64,000 bases of DNA. Origin: Toxotes chatareus (Eukaryota; Chordata; Actinopteri; Toxotidae). The first letter of the stretch is position 1. Each line of letters opens with the position of its first letter. The stretch spans positions 7,398,177 to 7,462,176 of the forward strand of contig CM028898.1 of NCBI GenBank assembly GCA_016801885.1, read 5' to 3'. The notes below the pieces were generated by a model. It did no database searches. It was not told the origin of the DNA and worked only from the letters and a program-made list of their open reading frames with translations. The position numbers were made by a program, and so were the translations under genes. Positions 35,217 through 47,320 of the stretch are shown here, in pieces.

Positions 35217-35308
35217 CTTCTGAAGCGTCCCTTAACAGTCATCCAGACAGGCAGGTCTCTCATGTCAGGGGTGTTGGGCGTGGACTGGACACGGCTGATG
35301 GGAGACAT
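35217..35308 (-). other. Candidate 92-97-base exon, function unknown
   Basis: Minus strand: a pyrimidine-rich stretch (cttctattttctttcaacaag) followed by ggcag gives two possible acceptors (exon start 35313 or 35308). The donor AGAAG|GTATAGG starts at 35216. The open frame reads MSPISRVQSTPNTPDMRDLP, then VWMTVKGRFR. The sequence looks like a phosphorylatable linker running into a folded segment. I cannot place it in a family. Confidence 0.35.
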
Positions 35309-36250
35309 CTGCCCTTGTTGAAAGAAAATAGAAGGACGTGTCAGCATTGTGATAAAACAGCCCACACAAAAACACACGATGTGCAGGGAGGGAAGGAACC
35401 CACCGCATAAACACATCTAAATCCCCCACCAAACCAACAGATGACACAGTCTAAACTGTCAAATGACATACTTGATATAATCGTCAGGAGCGTGTGTATG
35501 TTAATGAGCAAGTCTGCAGCTGGGGGAGGGGGGTGTGTGTGGGGGGGTCCATGTCATGCAACGCTACGCAGCTCTGTTAGATGTTGTTGCAAAGGCCCTT
35601 GGTCGCTGCGGTGCCGAGTGACAGTGGAATATCAGAAGCTGGAAAAAAATTGCAACTGGTGCAAGCACTACGTGTGAATTCCTTGTAAAGCAGCAGCAGC
35701 TTTTTCTTTGCACAGGATGGGTGGTTTCAACACCTCTTCCTGGTTAAGATTACTGCTGAGTATTGTCTGACCTTGAGCTGGCTCGTCTTCCCCTCCATTA
35801 AGACTGATCATAAGCTGCAGCTTTAAATGTTATTCAAAGAAGTTGCATGGTCAACTCCTTCAAATGTCAGGAAAATGGCAAATATCACAGTAATGTCGAT
35901 AAAAAACACTCCTGTATCGTACCTGTGACCACAGATATAAAAGCTAAAAGCGTTTGTAAATGTCATATTCTTATGTGTAAGTAATCTTTGAGATGTATTT
36001 TTACTTTTCATGGCTGCTGTGTGTCACATAATGTGACCATAATTCCCCAAACACACAGTCCCTGAGAAGGCCAAACATGCACTGGGACAAAGTAAGCAGT
36101 GTAATCCCTGCGCCATGCTGCCACATTTTAATTGCTTATTGATTACTATGTCATGCTGTGACAAAAACAGGGGAAACGACACAGGAAAACCTGGAAGTGA
36201 TGAGAATTGAGGGGTGTAATGCGTGGCTGAGCAGGAGACTGTCTCAGAGG

Positions 36251-36796
36251 CAGGGCCAGCTCTAGCCATTTTGGTGCCCTAGGCGAGAATAGGATTTGGA
36301 CAAACATGGACAAGCTACAGCTAGCGATATATATTTTTTACAACCAAAGATTTCGGATTTCCTTCCTCTTTTCCCTGCTATTTTTAAATACGCTGTGATC
36401 ATCACAGGAAGCACACAAATCTACCGTATGTAGAGCGAGTCACATCGCGATTTTTTGCAAACCATGGCCACAATAATAGCTCAATCTTGCATTTGCCATC
36501 ACTCAGTTAGTCAGTCTTACGCCCCAGACTTGGGCTGAATCTTACCCATCATCCCCCACTTTTGATGTGCAGTGCACACAGCATCAGTGTTTACAGCAGC
36601 AGTGTTTACTCCATCATGTTGTCATCTCGTGACAGACAGTTCAGGGGTATGTTTATTATTGTAATTAAACGGCTGTTTATGTTGACAGTGTTGTTACTTT
36701 AGCCATGATTAATAAAATGATGTTAGTAGCAGAGTCCCGCTGACATTCTGCGCCCCAGGCAACTGCCTATGATGCCTATGCAATGAGCCAGCCCTG
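36251..36796. mobile_element. Non-autonomous hAT-type element with target-site duplication
   Basis: The 546-base element begins CAGGGCCAGCTCTAGCC and ends GAGCCAGCCCTG, so the two ends form an imperfect inverted repeat starting CAGGGC. It is bounded by 8-base direct repeats, CTCAGAGG at 36243-36250 and CTCTGAGG at 36797-36804, which match at 7 of 8 positions. An 8-base duplication is typical of hAT transposition. The end sequences around 'ttggtgccctaggcg' and 'ccccaggcaactgcctatg' resemble an abundant fish repeat. There is no transposase reading frame, so any mobility would need a partner element. Confidence 0.78.
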
Positions 36797-37219
36797 CTCT
36801 GAGGACAACAAATGGAAAGTAAACTCTGCTGGAGAGTAAATAAAGGGGATTAAAAAAAAAAAAAAAACACACCCTGCACTGACTCACTGACTGGAGGGGT
36901 CCAGCTTTTTTTGTTCAACACAGGCTTCTAAAATAAGTCACAGTGGCAAGAAACTGAAGCGTGTTACAGAGAAACGTAAACTTGTCCTCAACTGCTAATC
37001 TGGGCATCAAGTATGTCTTTCTTTGTGAAAGAGAAAAACAACATGAGCTTGGCGACGGAAGTTTGAGGTTCAGGCATTTATCACCACCCAAATCTTCAGC
37101 TCTATCTCTTTTGGGTTTCCTGTGTAAGTCACTATTACACTAATGTGCCCCTGATGACTCGATGCATTGGCAGTCACACACCGTTTAAATAAAACACAGA
37201 GTTCAATCAGAATGATCGG

Positions 37220-37222
<3 letters not shown>

Positions 37223-37288
<66 letters not shown>
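37223..37288 (+). repeat. (AT)33 microsatellite
   Basis: Uninterrupted 66-base alternating AT tract, able to extrude as a cruciform. Confidence 0.95.
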
Positions 37289-37290
<2 letters not shown>

Positions 37291-38888
37291 AAGAAATCGA
37301 TTAATTTATCAAATCATAACATATCACATAAGCGAGGTTCTTACTGTGGTAAGCAAAATCTAACTACTCCTACTCTATTATGAGAACTTCGTATGTTCGC
37401 GTTTTTTTATATCAAGGGAATTGAGTAGATTTTATCACATCATGTACTTTGAACGCCCTCACTCAGGAAAATGCTTCTGTTAAAGAGAAGAACAACACTT
37501 AGCCGAGCAGCTCTAAATTACTGATCATTAATGGTGGAAATGGCTTGCAGAGCTGCAGCTGTGAAGTGACTTTTACATTTTGTTTTCTGAGATATTTATA
37601 TTAACACACAAGCGTGTACATTCACTCACTAGTTTCGGTCTCTATATTGGAACTCTGACTCACTGTCACTGTGACTCATCGCGTGCAGACACAAATGGGA
37701 AATGATACCCACATATAATGATCAGTCAGGATCAGATGTTGCTCATCTGAGACTCTTGCTGCTTTTCCCAGAGCTACAAATGCAAGAGCGGTCACACAGA
37801 GACAGAAACAGGCAGTGAGGAGTGACCATAATCCTCAAAGGCCCCCACCCCTCTGGGATCCACAAGGAACCTGCTGCTGATCTGATCCAAATGAGGCGGA
37901 GAAGGAAAACTCCTTCCTTTGATGTCTTTCTGCAAGGAAAAAAAAACATAAGGGCAGAAAGAGTGTGCATGGTATCATTGCATAGCCATAGCTCTGGATC
38001 CAAAGACCCGCATTTAAACACGGTACAGATTTCTTTTTCCATCCAGTATCAAGTTTACCAGGATCAGATTTAACAAATGTAAATAAAGTACCAAATATCA
38101 AACTTTTTTTTTTTTTTTTAGATTACGCACAGGGGCATTACTAATAATACCCTTGAGTTAATTCACAAAAACACCAACACCTTTTTCCTGTTGTCTCTGC
38201 CACTGGCAGTGCGGTTTGTCTGTGCATCTATGAGCGGTGAGGGGAAGAGGAAGTAGAGTTTCTCGTCTACAGCATCTTGCTAACCTTCTCAGTATGACAT
38301 GTGTAGACAACTGCAAAATAATTTTTCAAATACTTTTTCGTGAAATCCCACACATTTGCTGTATAGGTGCACAAAGCATCAGTACTAATTCTTTCTCAGA
38401 TGTATCAATACAAAGCACCCAAAACTGGCAGGATACCGCTGTACGCTGTGCAATAATCTAAATTAGCTTCTAAATGAAAAGTTCCCGTGCAGGGACAGAT
38501 AATTTCCTAAAGCTAAGTAGACCCTAAGATTTTTATTGATCCTGTAAGATGTGTTAACTCGCACTACACATTTTAATCAGCCTTCCTGCACAGAGAGAAC
38601 CTGCGACTTCTCTGCTCACACTGCACAAGTCAAGCCATCAATTCCAATAAAGTTTGTCCAAACAAGATGGCTGCATCGTCAATGTTGGCAAAAGAGAGAA
38701 AGGCAGCACAACTTTGTGAGATTCTACAATGAACAGAGAAGTTCAGTTTGTCCCAACATATAAATTACTACTTCAATAATGTTAAAATAAGCTCATTGCC
38801 GTTTATAACAGATTTTTGACAGCAGCCATGTGGTAATCCGGACCGTGGCAGTGCTCACACAAGACCAGTCACCCAAAATTTCTGACAT

Positions 38889-38923
38889 GCCAGAAATTCA
38901 ACCCATCTGGTTGAAATTCGGGC
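38889..38923. repeat. Imperfect 15-bp hairpin with 5-base loop
   Basis: GCCAGAAATTCAACC, loop catct, GGTTGAAATTCGGGC. Thirteen of 15 positions pair. Small, with no sign of a longer RNA gene around it. Confidence 0.4.
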
Positions 38924-40519
38924 CCATTCTAAAATTAGTCTGAGGCGACAGATTCAGGGCTAAAATCGGGCCGAATCCTTGCAAGGTCTGCCTGGCATTA
39001 TGGTCTGATAGCTAAGATAACAGTACTTGAAAGCGGTCTACCCAGTGAGATTACAGGCATTGTACCTAAGCCAGTGATGGAAATGTGTTCCACATTGGAA
39101 GGAAAATAAAACAGAGGTGGTGTTTACAGGTCTTTAGCAGTGCAAAAGCTGCCTTTCAAACTTGCCAATCTGTGGTGTCTTTAACTCTTCGAAGTCACAT
39201 CTCTGTAATCACCATGATATTTCCAAGAAGAGTGAAAACAAGTGGAAAGATGTGTGAGAAACAGAAAGATTTACAAATGGGTGAATGATGGGATGGATGA
39301 ACAGATAATGAAAAATTATGGAAGGATGGGTAGGCAAGAGGAGAGAGTATCATCAGGTTGGAACAGTGCCCATGTGTCCATGTTAATCCACAACAAGTCT
39401 GAGCCACTCATTATCCTAGAGCTGATTAGGGAGTGCAGTTTAATAAAGGCTGACCTATAGTGACGTTGGGAGGAGGCTGTAAAAACAGTCAGAGATTATG
39501 ACGCCCACCACGGGGCACACAGGAGTAGCTGTGGCAGGCGTGACTGTTTCATCCAGAGATAGCCAGATGTGTTGGGATCTCAGTGACAGTCACAGAGATT
39601 AAGGTCGCACTGTCCTGGCTGGATTAGCGCCAGCAGCAACATGATGCTAATGGGCTGGCAGTGCCAGGCAGAGTGAAGGCATAGGTAGGCTGGCAGATGT
39701 CGACACAAGGCTTTTATGTCTGTGCCCGGGCCCTTCCCCTTCACACCGCTCCCCGTCTCCTCTGCAAGCCAGCTTTACTCTACCAAAACAGATGAGCGAT
39801 GATATAAGAGGTTTGGTAGCAGCAGCTGGGGTTACGAAAGAGGCCGCACCACCCAAAGGTTCCAACCTTTTGATCTGATTGTGGATAGAGACTTGGCCTT
39901 CCTTTATTGCACTCTCTGCTTCTCCTTTGTCTCATATTCTCTCTCGCGCTCACAGACACTGACTGTTGCGTTTCATGTTTCCTCCCCCGACTTACAAAAT
40001 AAATGGTTTATTCTGAAACAAGGAAAAAGACTTTGCCAAAACGTTAAGACAACCTTACCTGCTAGGTGCTGGAAAAAGATATACAGTGGGTGGACATGAA
40101 CATGTGCACAATCTAATGCAATCCAGTGTAATAGCCATGCAATAAACATTACTTTTGTGAAGTTTATTTTGCTCAGTTATTGTTGAAACAGCACCAGGTC
40201 TGTCATGGATTCTTGTGGTGTTGTATTGGATTACTTTTTATTATACTGGTAATAGTTTTTGTTGTGTCTGCTCCCTGTAAGAGCAGGTAGGTAAAGGCAC
40301 TGAAGCTGATAAATGTACTGTGTTTCGGCTGAGATGTAACAAAACAAGTGAACAAAATATATGTAACTCAGAAAAATAAAGTATGCAGTGCAAACCATGG
40401 CAGTGTAATGCAACGCCTTTCCTTGTTGTTGTCTACCAGCAACCGAGCTGAGCTTTTACTTTATTGTGTCATGTTTGACGTCCTCTTATCACTTTTAAAA
40501 TGAAACCATAAAACTCCAT

Positions 40520-40720
40520 TTCATCTAATCTATAAAATGTCAGAAAACAGTAATAAAAGTATCCATCACAAGTTCCCAGAGCCCACAGTGATTTCTTCAC
40601 ACAGCTTGTTTTCTGACTGTCAGTCCAGAAAACCTAACATATTCAGTTTGCAACTATATATAAAAACATGTTTCAGAAGCTGCAGCCAGTAAATATCTAG
40701 CATGAACCAACAATCCATTC
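40520..40720 (+). mobile_element. Old interspersed repeat remnant, family A
   Basis: Contains 'ataaaatgtcagaaaacag', 'agttcccagagcccacagtg' and 'acatattcagtttgcaac', the same series of segments as the inverted copy at 20340-20515. Diverged; no reading frame. Confidence 0.5.
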
Positions 40721-41603
40721 ATCTGTCTCTCTTCAAAACCAGGTGACAATTTTTTTTTTTCAAATGTGCAGCAATTTCCTTTGACAGCTAGTCTCTGTAA
40801 TTTTTAGCGGATGTTACTGATGTAAGTAGTGAATGTTCAGGGGACTATTTTTACTCAGATTAATATACATCTGGTGTGTTAGTAGTTAGTTATGGAGGCA
40901 GGACAGTGTGGGATTTAAAGTGTATGTGACAGACAGTGTAGGTGTTTGTATTAATGTAACAGTGTTACTCATGTTTTTTTAACAGTTTTTTTTAACAACT
41001 GTCTTTGGATATAGACACATTACTTGTCAGTAAGGTTCAGTAAACTGTTGGTTTTGCTCTTTTCAGGTTATATTTTAAGAAACATATAGAATATCACCGG
41101 CTTTATCCTTTAAAGGACACCAAACCATTTAAAAAAAAATGTATTTATTTATTTATTTATAAATAATATGTCAGCTAATCATTAAAGTACTACAGAAGAT
41201 CACGCAACAGAGAAGCAGGAAACAGACAAACGACAAGGACAGTGAAGGCAGCACAGCGGACAGAGAACTGGCCGAGCAGGCAGGCAGACGGCAGGCGGGC
41301 TAGCTCCTCCGGGGAATGGTTGGAAACGGGAACATGAGTCCACATTTCTAGACAGTGACTGGCCTAGTTTCAGGAATACACTCCATGCTCTCTGTCTCTC
41401 TCTCTTTCTCCTCTGTGTCTCTCCTCACCACCACATTGGAGCAGCCAAACAAATCATGCAAAGTTAACATCAAAGTTTGCTCTGAAAGGTCACCGGATCT
41501 CTCATAGAACAGTCGACCTCTGTGCAGCTGGAGGGAGGAGGTGAGCCGATGAAGGCAGCGGTTTTAGAGGCTGAATGTCATTGCTTTTTTTTTTTTTGTA
41601 ATT

Positions 41604-41643
<40 letters not shown>

Positions 41644-43084
41644 TATCCTCTCTTCCCTCATTCCCTGACCTACCACCCCTCCATCTACACATCTCATTAT
41701 TTTTTTATATCCCCCCTGCTTTCCCATCCCTCCCTCCCTGCCTTTCTATCAGCCACTCACTTCCTCACATGTCCCACGTTTTAAGGACATGGGCTTGTCG
41801 AAGTGGAAAGCCACCTTGTCGCTTGATATTATGGCCACTATAACACCAGTGGAGTGACACAAGGTGTGCAGAGCCCAAAAAAAATCCTGCTAAACCTGAC
41901 CAAATGGCTACATTAGCTCCCTTCCTCTATGTCTTTCTTGCTTCTCTGTCCATCCTTATCTCATCCCTCAGGCCAAGAACAAACAGAGGTGATACTTAAA
42001 ACAAGAGAGGAGGGAAAGGCAGTGTGGGCGAGTGATTTAGAGGGATCATGAAATGAGCAGTGCAGCCCGTAATAGAGAGAGGGGAAGGCCAGAACATGAG
42101 AAAAGGAAAGAGAGTCTTTGGAGCGAACTGTAATCCAATAACAGTAAAAGCGACGCTGACCATAAAAACTCCAGAGAGGTTATGTGGGGACTCAGCCAGA
42201 TATATAGAGCATGTCCAGTTGGCAGAGGAGGATGATGGGACAGAAAAGGGAAAGAGAGAGAGAGAGAGCGGAGGAGAGGACAACAGGTTTGTTCATTTGT
42301 TAATCCCCTAAAGCCCCTCTACCTAGGATCTGTTCATCCCAATCTTTCGCTCCAGTAGAAAGTCTCCTCCCCCCACTACACTGTGATAAGATTTCCCCGG
42401 AGAGAGTCAGATGGTACCCCTCCACCCCCTCCTCTCTTCACCTCCTTTATCTGTATCAACCCTCCTCTCTGTCACTCGGCGAGTCCCCGTTCTTCTCTTC
42501 CTCTCTTGCCATCGTATCAGTCATTCCCATGGCGCTGGTGTGTGAAGAGCACTGGGGGGAAAAAAAACCTCCACCGAGGGGCCTCTTAAGTATTCAAGGT
42601 CACTGCTTGACAAAGCGTATGCTGGAGCGCGTGGAGTGTTTCACAAAGCATGTGATGTTTTGTAATATTTGATGTGCTTCCCTGCAAATCAGATACTGTG
42701 TTCTCACACGCTCATCTGTGTGTGTGTGTAAACAGTTTGCAAAACAGGATGACCTGTGGATAGGGTGTGAAAGTATTTGCGCTCTTTTAGGTTTTCTGTT
42801 CCAACATCGTCGTCTCTCTTTCCTAAGAATGACTTGACTCATAATGGGTTTAGTTGTGGTTCATCAAACTGGCACGTTATCACATTTATCTGATGTCTAG
42901 TGAAAAACCTTCTATCTCCAAAACGATGACTCTACAGGAAGGAAACTGTCTTCAGTTTGATAGCTGTTTAATATCGTGAGCGCTTAATAGTCTCTCAGAC
43001 CCAAAGATTAGAACGTGTTTCTCAACCATTGAGGGGATAGTTGTCATTTAACTGAAATTAGAATGTGAGGTGTCCTGACAGCTG
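40721..43084. other. No gene recognised
   Basis: Unique DNA with TATT repeats (41141-41167) and an AT microsatellite. Pyrimidine-rich stretches near 41390-41430 and 41640-41750. Confidence 0.55.
41603..41646 (+). repeat. (AT)n microsatellite
   Basis: AT units with one ATGT interruption, following a T run. Confidence 0.9.
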
Positions 43085-43245
43085 AATGGCTGGCTTCACT
43101 CCAGCTAGGGACCTTCGCTGCATGTCATACCCCACAAGTCTCTCCCCTTGTTTCCTGTCTCCCTCTACACTCCCCGAAATCGAATAAAGGCAAAAATGCC
43201 CAATGAAATAATCTTTTTAAATAAACAAATAAATAAATAAAAAGG
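43085..43245 (+). mobile_element. 3' tail of a teleost retroposon (5'-truncated)
   Basis: Reads '..agggaccttcgctgcatgtc', 'ataccccacaagtctctccc' and 'aataaaggcaaaaatgccc', then an A-rich tail of TAAA/CAAA units (43218-43243). This is a common tail in fish genomes. Truncation at the 5' end and an A-rich 3' end fit a target-primed retroposon (SINE or LINE). Confidence 0.55.
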
Positions 43246-43580
43246 AACATGAAAACTTGTAAGTTCAGTTTTCAGCCCACTGCAACAATGTGAATTTTAA
43301 TCTGCTCTGCTTCAGGCTTAACCTGCAACTCAGAGACAATATTTACTCAGCAACACAGAAGCCAAATATAATATGATGCAATAAAAGTAACTATCTATCA
43401 CAAGTGATGGAAGTAATAGAAGACTCACTCACACTAATGTCGACACACATTGTGATTGACAGTGATGTACGGTCTGCGGCCATCAGCCAAGCTAACATTG
43501 ATCAGCACTGGCTGCCAGCGCACCACCGAATCAATCATGTCCATTGATCCAACGCCATAGGAAGAATGTGTGTGTAAATT

Positions 43581-43595
43581 GGGGGGGGGGGGGGG
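43581..43595 (+). repeat. G15 homopolymer
   Basis: Fifteen consecutive G. Possible length error in assembly. Confidence 0.85.
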
Positions 43596-44582
43596 AATGT
43601 TTGTTGTTGCATGCTATAAAGAATATGATATTACTGTAAGGTTAAAATTAGAGGAAAGTCGATACTGATTTACAAGGTTGTGAGGCTCAGGGAGTGTAAG
43701 CAAAGGGGAAAAAAAGAGGATGTTCTCCTCTTACTCAATAAAACAGCATGAGCTGTACAAGGCCTTCAGCGTGAAAGATACTTTTTAGAACGTGAGCAGA
43801 GCAAGGCTAAGCAGAAGTCTCTGTACAGGACATAGGCTGCATTCACTTTTTGTACAAGTGCATTAGCAACGATAATAATACATTTATCATAATGTCAGTG
43901 AGCCCTGCACATGAAGTGCCTCAGTCTGCAAAGTTATAAAAAAAAGCATTTAATTAAATATAACCAAGGTCACTTACTCACATATTTATTACCACAAGAG
44001 AAAAGTGCCTCTGCCTTCATCAGTACTCGTCTCATCTTGGTTTGTTTGCGGTCAGGGTCTTAAGAAAAATGCAGGTTTACTTCACATGTCCCTCTGTCCG
44101 TCGATCATCAGATCACAGGCAGGGGGACGAGTGTAAACCAACAGCTCCTCAATGGATCTGTCACCAATCCAAATCATTTCAGATCTGCCGCTTCTCAGAA
44201 GAGGCGATGAATGAGAGGGGAGGGGTTAGACATCCCAACAAACATGCCAGATGACAAACACTAAAAAACTAATGTGAAGATTTTATTGGAATCACTAGAT
44301 TGTGCACTGTGGCTGGAGATTGAGAATACTGATCATCTTGCCTCCCACAGTGGAACAGAGATCAGACGAGATGAAGAGGAAGGAGAGAGCAAAAAGGAGC
44401 TGGAGAAAGAGAGAGTGGGAGAGACATGGCCCTAAGACCTGTGTGTTTTGTTTTGTTTTTGAGACTCTCCCTCAGTATTTCTTTCCATTTCTGAAGCGTT
44501 GGCCTCAGAAGAGCTGAAGATGTTTGACACAGATGTGGTGATAAAAGGCAGGCGAATAAGGAGAAATTAATGTTACAGTGGG

Positions 44583-44668
44583 TGAGATGAGAGAGAGAGA
44601 GAGAGGGATGGAGTGAGTGCAAGAGGGAGAGAGAGGAGAAAGAGAGAGGGAGTAGGGGGAAGAAAATA
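44583..44668 (+). repeat. Polypurine tract
   Basis: Almost pure A/G for 86 bases, with GA repeats. Similar tracts lie at 51427-51545, 52066-52122 and 57957-58016. Confidence 0.8.
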
Positions 44669-45124
44669 CAAATGATGGCATGCTGGTGGAATGGAGCATA
44701 CTCCTGCTCTTCTTATTTATCTCAGGGAGGAGAGGAGACAAAAGCTTTGTATCCCAGTATCACACTGGGATTGAAACATAAAAATCAGATGGAGGGAAAA
44801 GTAGAAGGAGCAAGGGGTGGTGGGCAAAAATCACCAGGCCCCCCTCCCTCAAAAATAAAAATAAAAATAAAATTGGAACATGAAGATCCTGCCTTCATGG
44901 TTTAAGAACAATGTCCTGCATTCTTTCTCTTAACCACAAAACTGCAAGGCACTTACCCTTTTGCATACACAAAAGGATATATGCACACACACAAAGGCAT
45001 TTGCACACACCTTTTCCAGAACACATAAATGCAGGCGTCTTCACACACATGTTCATGCACATAGGCGCACAGACATGGATCTTTTCTTTAACAACAACAA
45101 AAAAAAGGCACATTACACATGAAA

Positions 45125-45470
45125 GGATGTGGGGAGGGAGAGGGCCTGGTGTGTGGTGTGGGGGCAGCGCAGGGCGGCTGTTCAGAGTGTGTGTCTTTTT
45201 ATCAGGTGAAGGAGAAGCAGGGAGGGGCGGTGGGGGGGGGTGCGGTGGTGTAAGATTTATCTGCTGCCGTCGGAAAACTTTGACCCCGGAGTTGTAAATC
45301 TGTCAAAGGAGTCTAGCCAGCTCAACAGGAAACACGAAGAGGAAAAGAGGGGTGTGGGGGTGGGCGAGGGGGATGTTTTTGACGGAGGGGGGGGCTTAAC
45401 CATTTCAAAAGAGGCACTTTTCAGTGTTGAGGAGTAGGGTGGAGGTGGGGGTGGTGGGGGTGGTGGGACG
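45125..45470 (+). repeat. G-rich cluster with quadruplex-type runs
   Basis: Plus-strand G runs at 45131-45137, 45159-45164, 45221-45247 (gcagggaggggcggtggggg), 45355-45372, 45385-45396 and 45436-45464. Several sets of four or more G3+ runs have short loops. Confidence 0.7.
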
Positions 45471-46839
45471 GTGTCACAGCCATGTTTACAATCCTGAAAC
45501 TGATCCCTCACAGCCGGCGAATCTCCCTCCAGTTTTGCCCCCACCCTTAAAAAAAAAAAAGTTAAACTCTTTACACAAACAGAAACTATGCAGGAAATTA
45601 CTGTTTTGGTAAATGAATGTTTCAAATGTCTGTTTGTACTTGTAGCATACGTCGTTTGAGATGCAGCTGTCCGTGATGACGTTGAGCTGGTTCCCCGTTT
45701 TAGTGAAACGCCGGTGGAATTCAGCCCCAGAAGTATTAAGACTGTGTCTCCACAAATATTCACAAAGAATAAAAACGCATTTCTGTTTCTTTCTGTTTGG
45801 TTTCAACTGTCTGAAACTGCTGTGAAAGCGCAAAACAAGCTTTTTTAAAACACTGATGCAAGATGATCATCGCTCTTAGACTTGGTCAGCTACTTTTGTG
45901 AAAGAGCAACTAAGATGTCAGTTTTCTGTCAGCAACAACTTTCTCTTTGATCCCTCATTGTGAGCTTCAGTGCGACCGATCACACAATCCCAGTGCAGTT
46001 ATTGACATGCAGCTCAGACAGTCTTGAGTATAAAATGGTTATTTGATTGAGGGTCTTAATGCAAGTTCAGAGGAAAACCTATTGGTGGTGGACTGACTGA
46101 CTGACAGAGTGACACTGCCATGCCATGAGAACCATGCAGTTGAAAAAACAAATCAGTGTATTCATTCAAAAACACTCTTTTCCCCTTTTAGTTGATGACA
46201 CACTCCTTTTCAGTGTGGACAGCAAGGATCAAAAATATGTTACCTCTGATTATATGACATGTAAAAGGCATTTTCAGATTCAGCAAAATCACTGTGGACA
46301 TTACACCACTGAGACGATGGTCGGTTGACAACGAAAGGGACATGTTATTAAAGAAAAAAGGTGTGACAATGTTGCATATTAAGTATGTGGTTTAGAGCTA
46401 TAGGCCAATATTCACCTGACTCAAGATAAAGTTCATGTTGCCCAATATTTACATTCTACCAGACACTTTTTTGCAGGATGTGCAGCAGACCTTCATTTCC
46501 TTGATCTATGCTGAGTTAGCAGTGTACAGACATGACAGGAGATCAAACCTTTACCTGCTCTGTGGCAAACACAAACAACGGCGCAGTAAAGGATTGATTA
46601 AGATAATGTTGCACTGAAGCACAGTATCACTGCAACCGACCAATGTGCTGCCCTACAAGAGTCTGTTTTACTATGTCTCTTGTCTCTTTTTATACAACCA
46701 AACTCAGCATTCACTAATACTAACAGTGACGGTCAGGTGTTTGAATCCACATCCGGTACATTATCAAAAGGCTCACTCGACCCAACATCTTTTCACCGGA
46801 ATAAGTGTGACTGCTCCGTCCTTTCCTTGTCCTGTCCTG

Positions 46840-47320
46840 CGTGCCCGCTCTGTGCCAGCGGGGCAAGGCAATTGGACACACTTTATGGCGACTGAAAGCG
46901 TCTATTACTCAGCCCTGGGAAACCCCAACACCTTGGCACAGGGTGGCACGCTGTCACAGGCTGCCCTGGGAACAGCTCAATTAGCCACCTGGCCACTGTC
47001 TCCCCATCACAAGACTGAGATTCTCAGCCCCATGGGCAGAGGTGCAATGGATCAAGAGAATGGGCTGTTTGTTTGGCAGCCAGCTGCACATATAGGCTTA
47101 AGGGAACGCCTTCCTTAGTGTTGGATATTGGGTTTTTTTTCCCCTAATCATCCATTAATGTCTCCATGACAGGAGCTGCTGGTAGAGGGAATGAGATCAT
47201 CCAACAGCTATTGTTCACCACTACCAGCCCACACCTTCGCATTGCATCAGTTTAACCCAGATCCCAAGAGAAAACAGTGAGAGACAATGAGAAGGATGAG
47301 CTACTGTGTCAACAAGTTCA
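46840..47320. promoter_or_regulatory. Enhancer-like non-coding block
   Basis: GC-balanced unique DNA with caattagccacctggccac (homeodomain core plus E-box), gatcaagagaatgggctg and cagccagctgcacatatagg. It contains an open frame of up to 157 codons, but that has no recognisable domain and unfavourable composition, so I read the stretch as regulatory or neutral. Confidence 0.22.

Larger units (their letters stand above)
33903..36242. other. Unique DNA with enhancer-like patches
   Basis: Holds the TAAT cluster at 34160, a TATA-like TATAAAAA at 34684-34691 without a recognised exon, and the exon candidate at 35217. Otherwise nothing recognised. Confidence 0.45.
36805..40519. other. No gene recognised
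   Basis: Unique DNA around the (AT)33 tract and the small hairpin at 38889. Confidence 0.55.
43246..46839. other. No gene recognised; purine- and G-rich
   Basis: G15, polypurine and G-rich clusters dominate 43.5-45.5 kb. 45.5-46.8 kb is unique and AT-rich. Open frames up to 168 codons run through low-complexity sequence. Confidence 0.55.

Noticed and set aside
9088..35308. Joining the minus-strand exon candidates into one gene
   Set aside because: Adjacent candidates have incompatible phases in most combinations (for example 35217 ends in phase 2 while 27070 begins in phase 0 or 1), and no shared family is recognised.
45257..45763. 168-codon minus-strand open frame
   Set aside because: Runs through the G-rich cluster (poly-proline PPPPPPPP), with no domain.
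46645..47118. 157-codon plus-strand open frame
   Set aside because: No domain. The stretch looks more like non-coding regulatory DNA.
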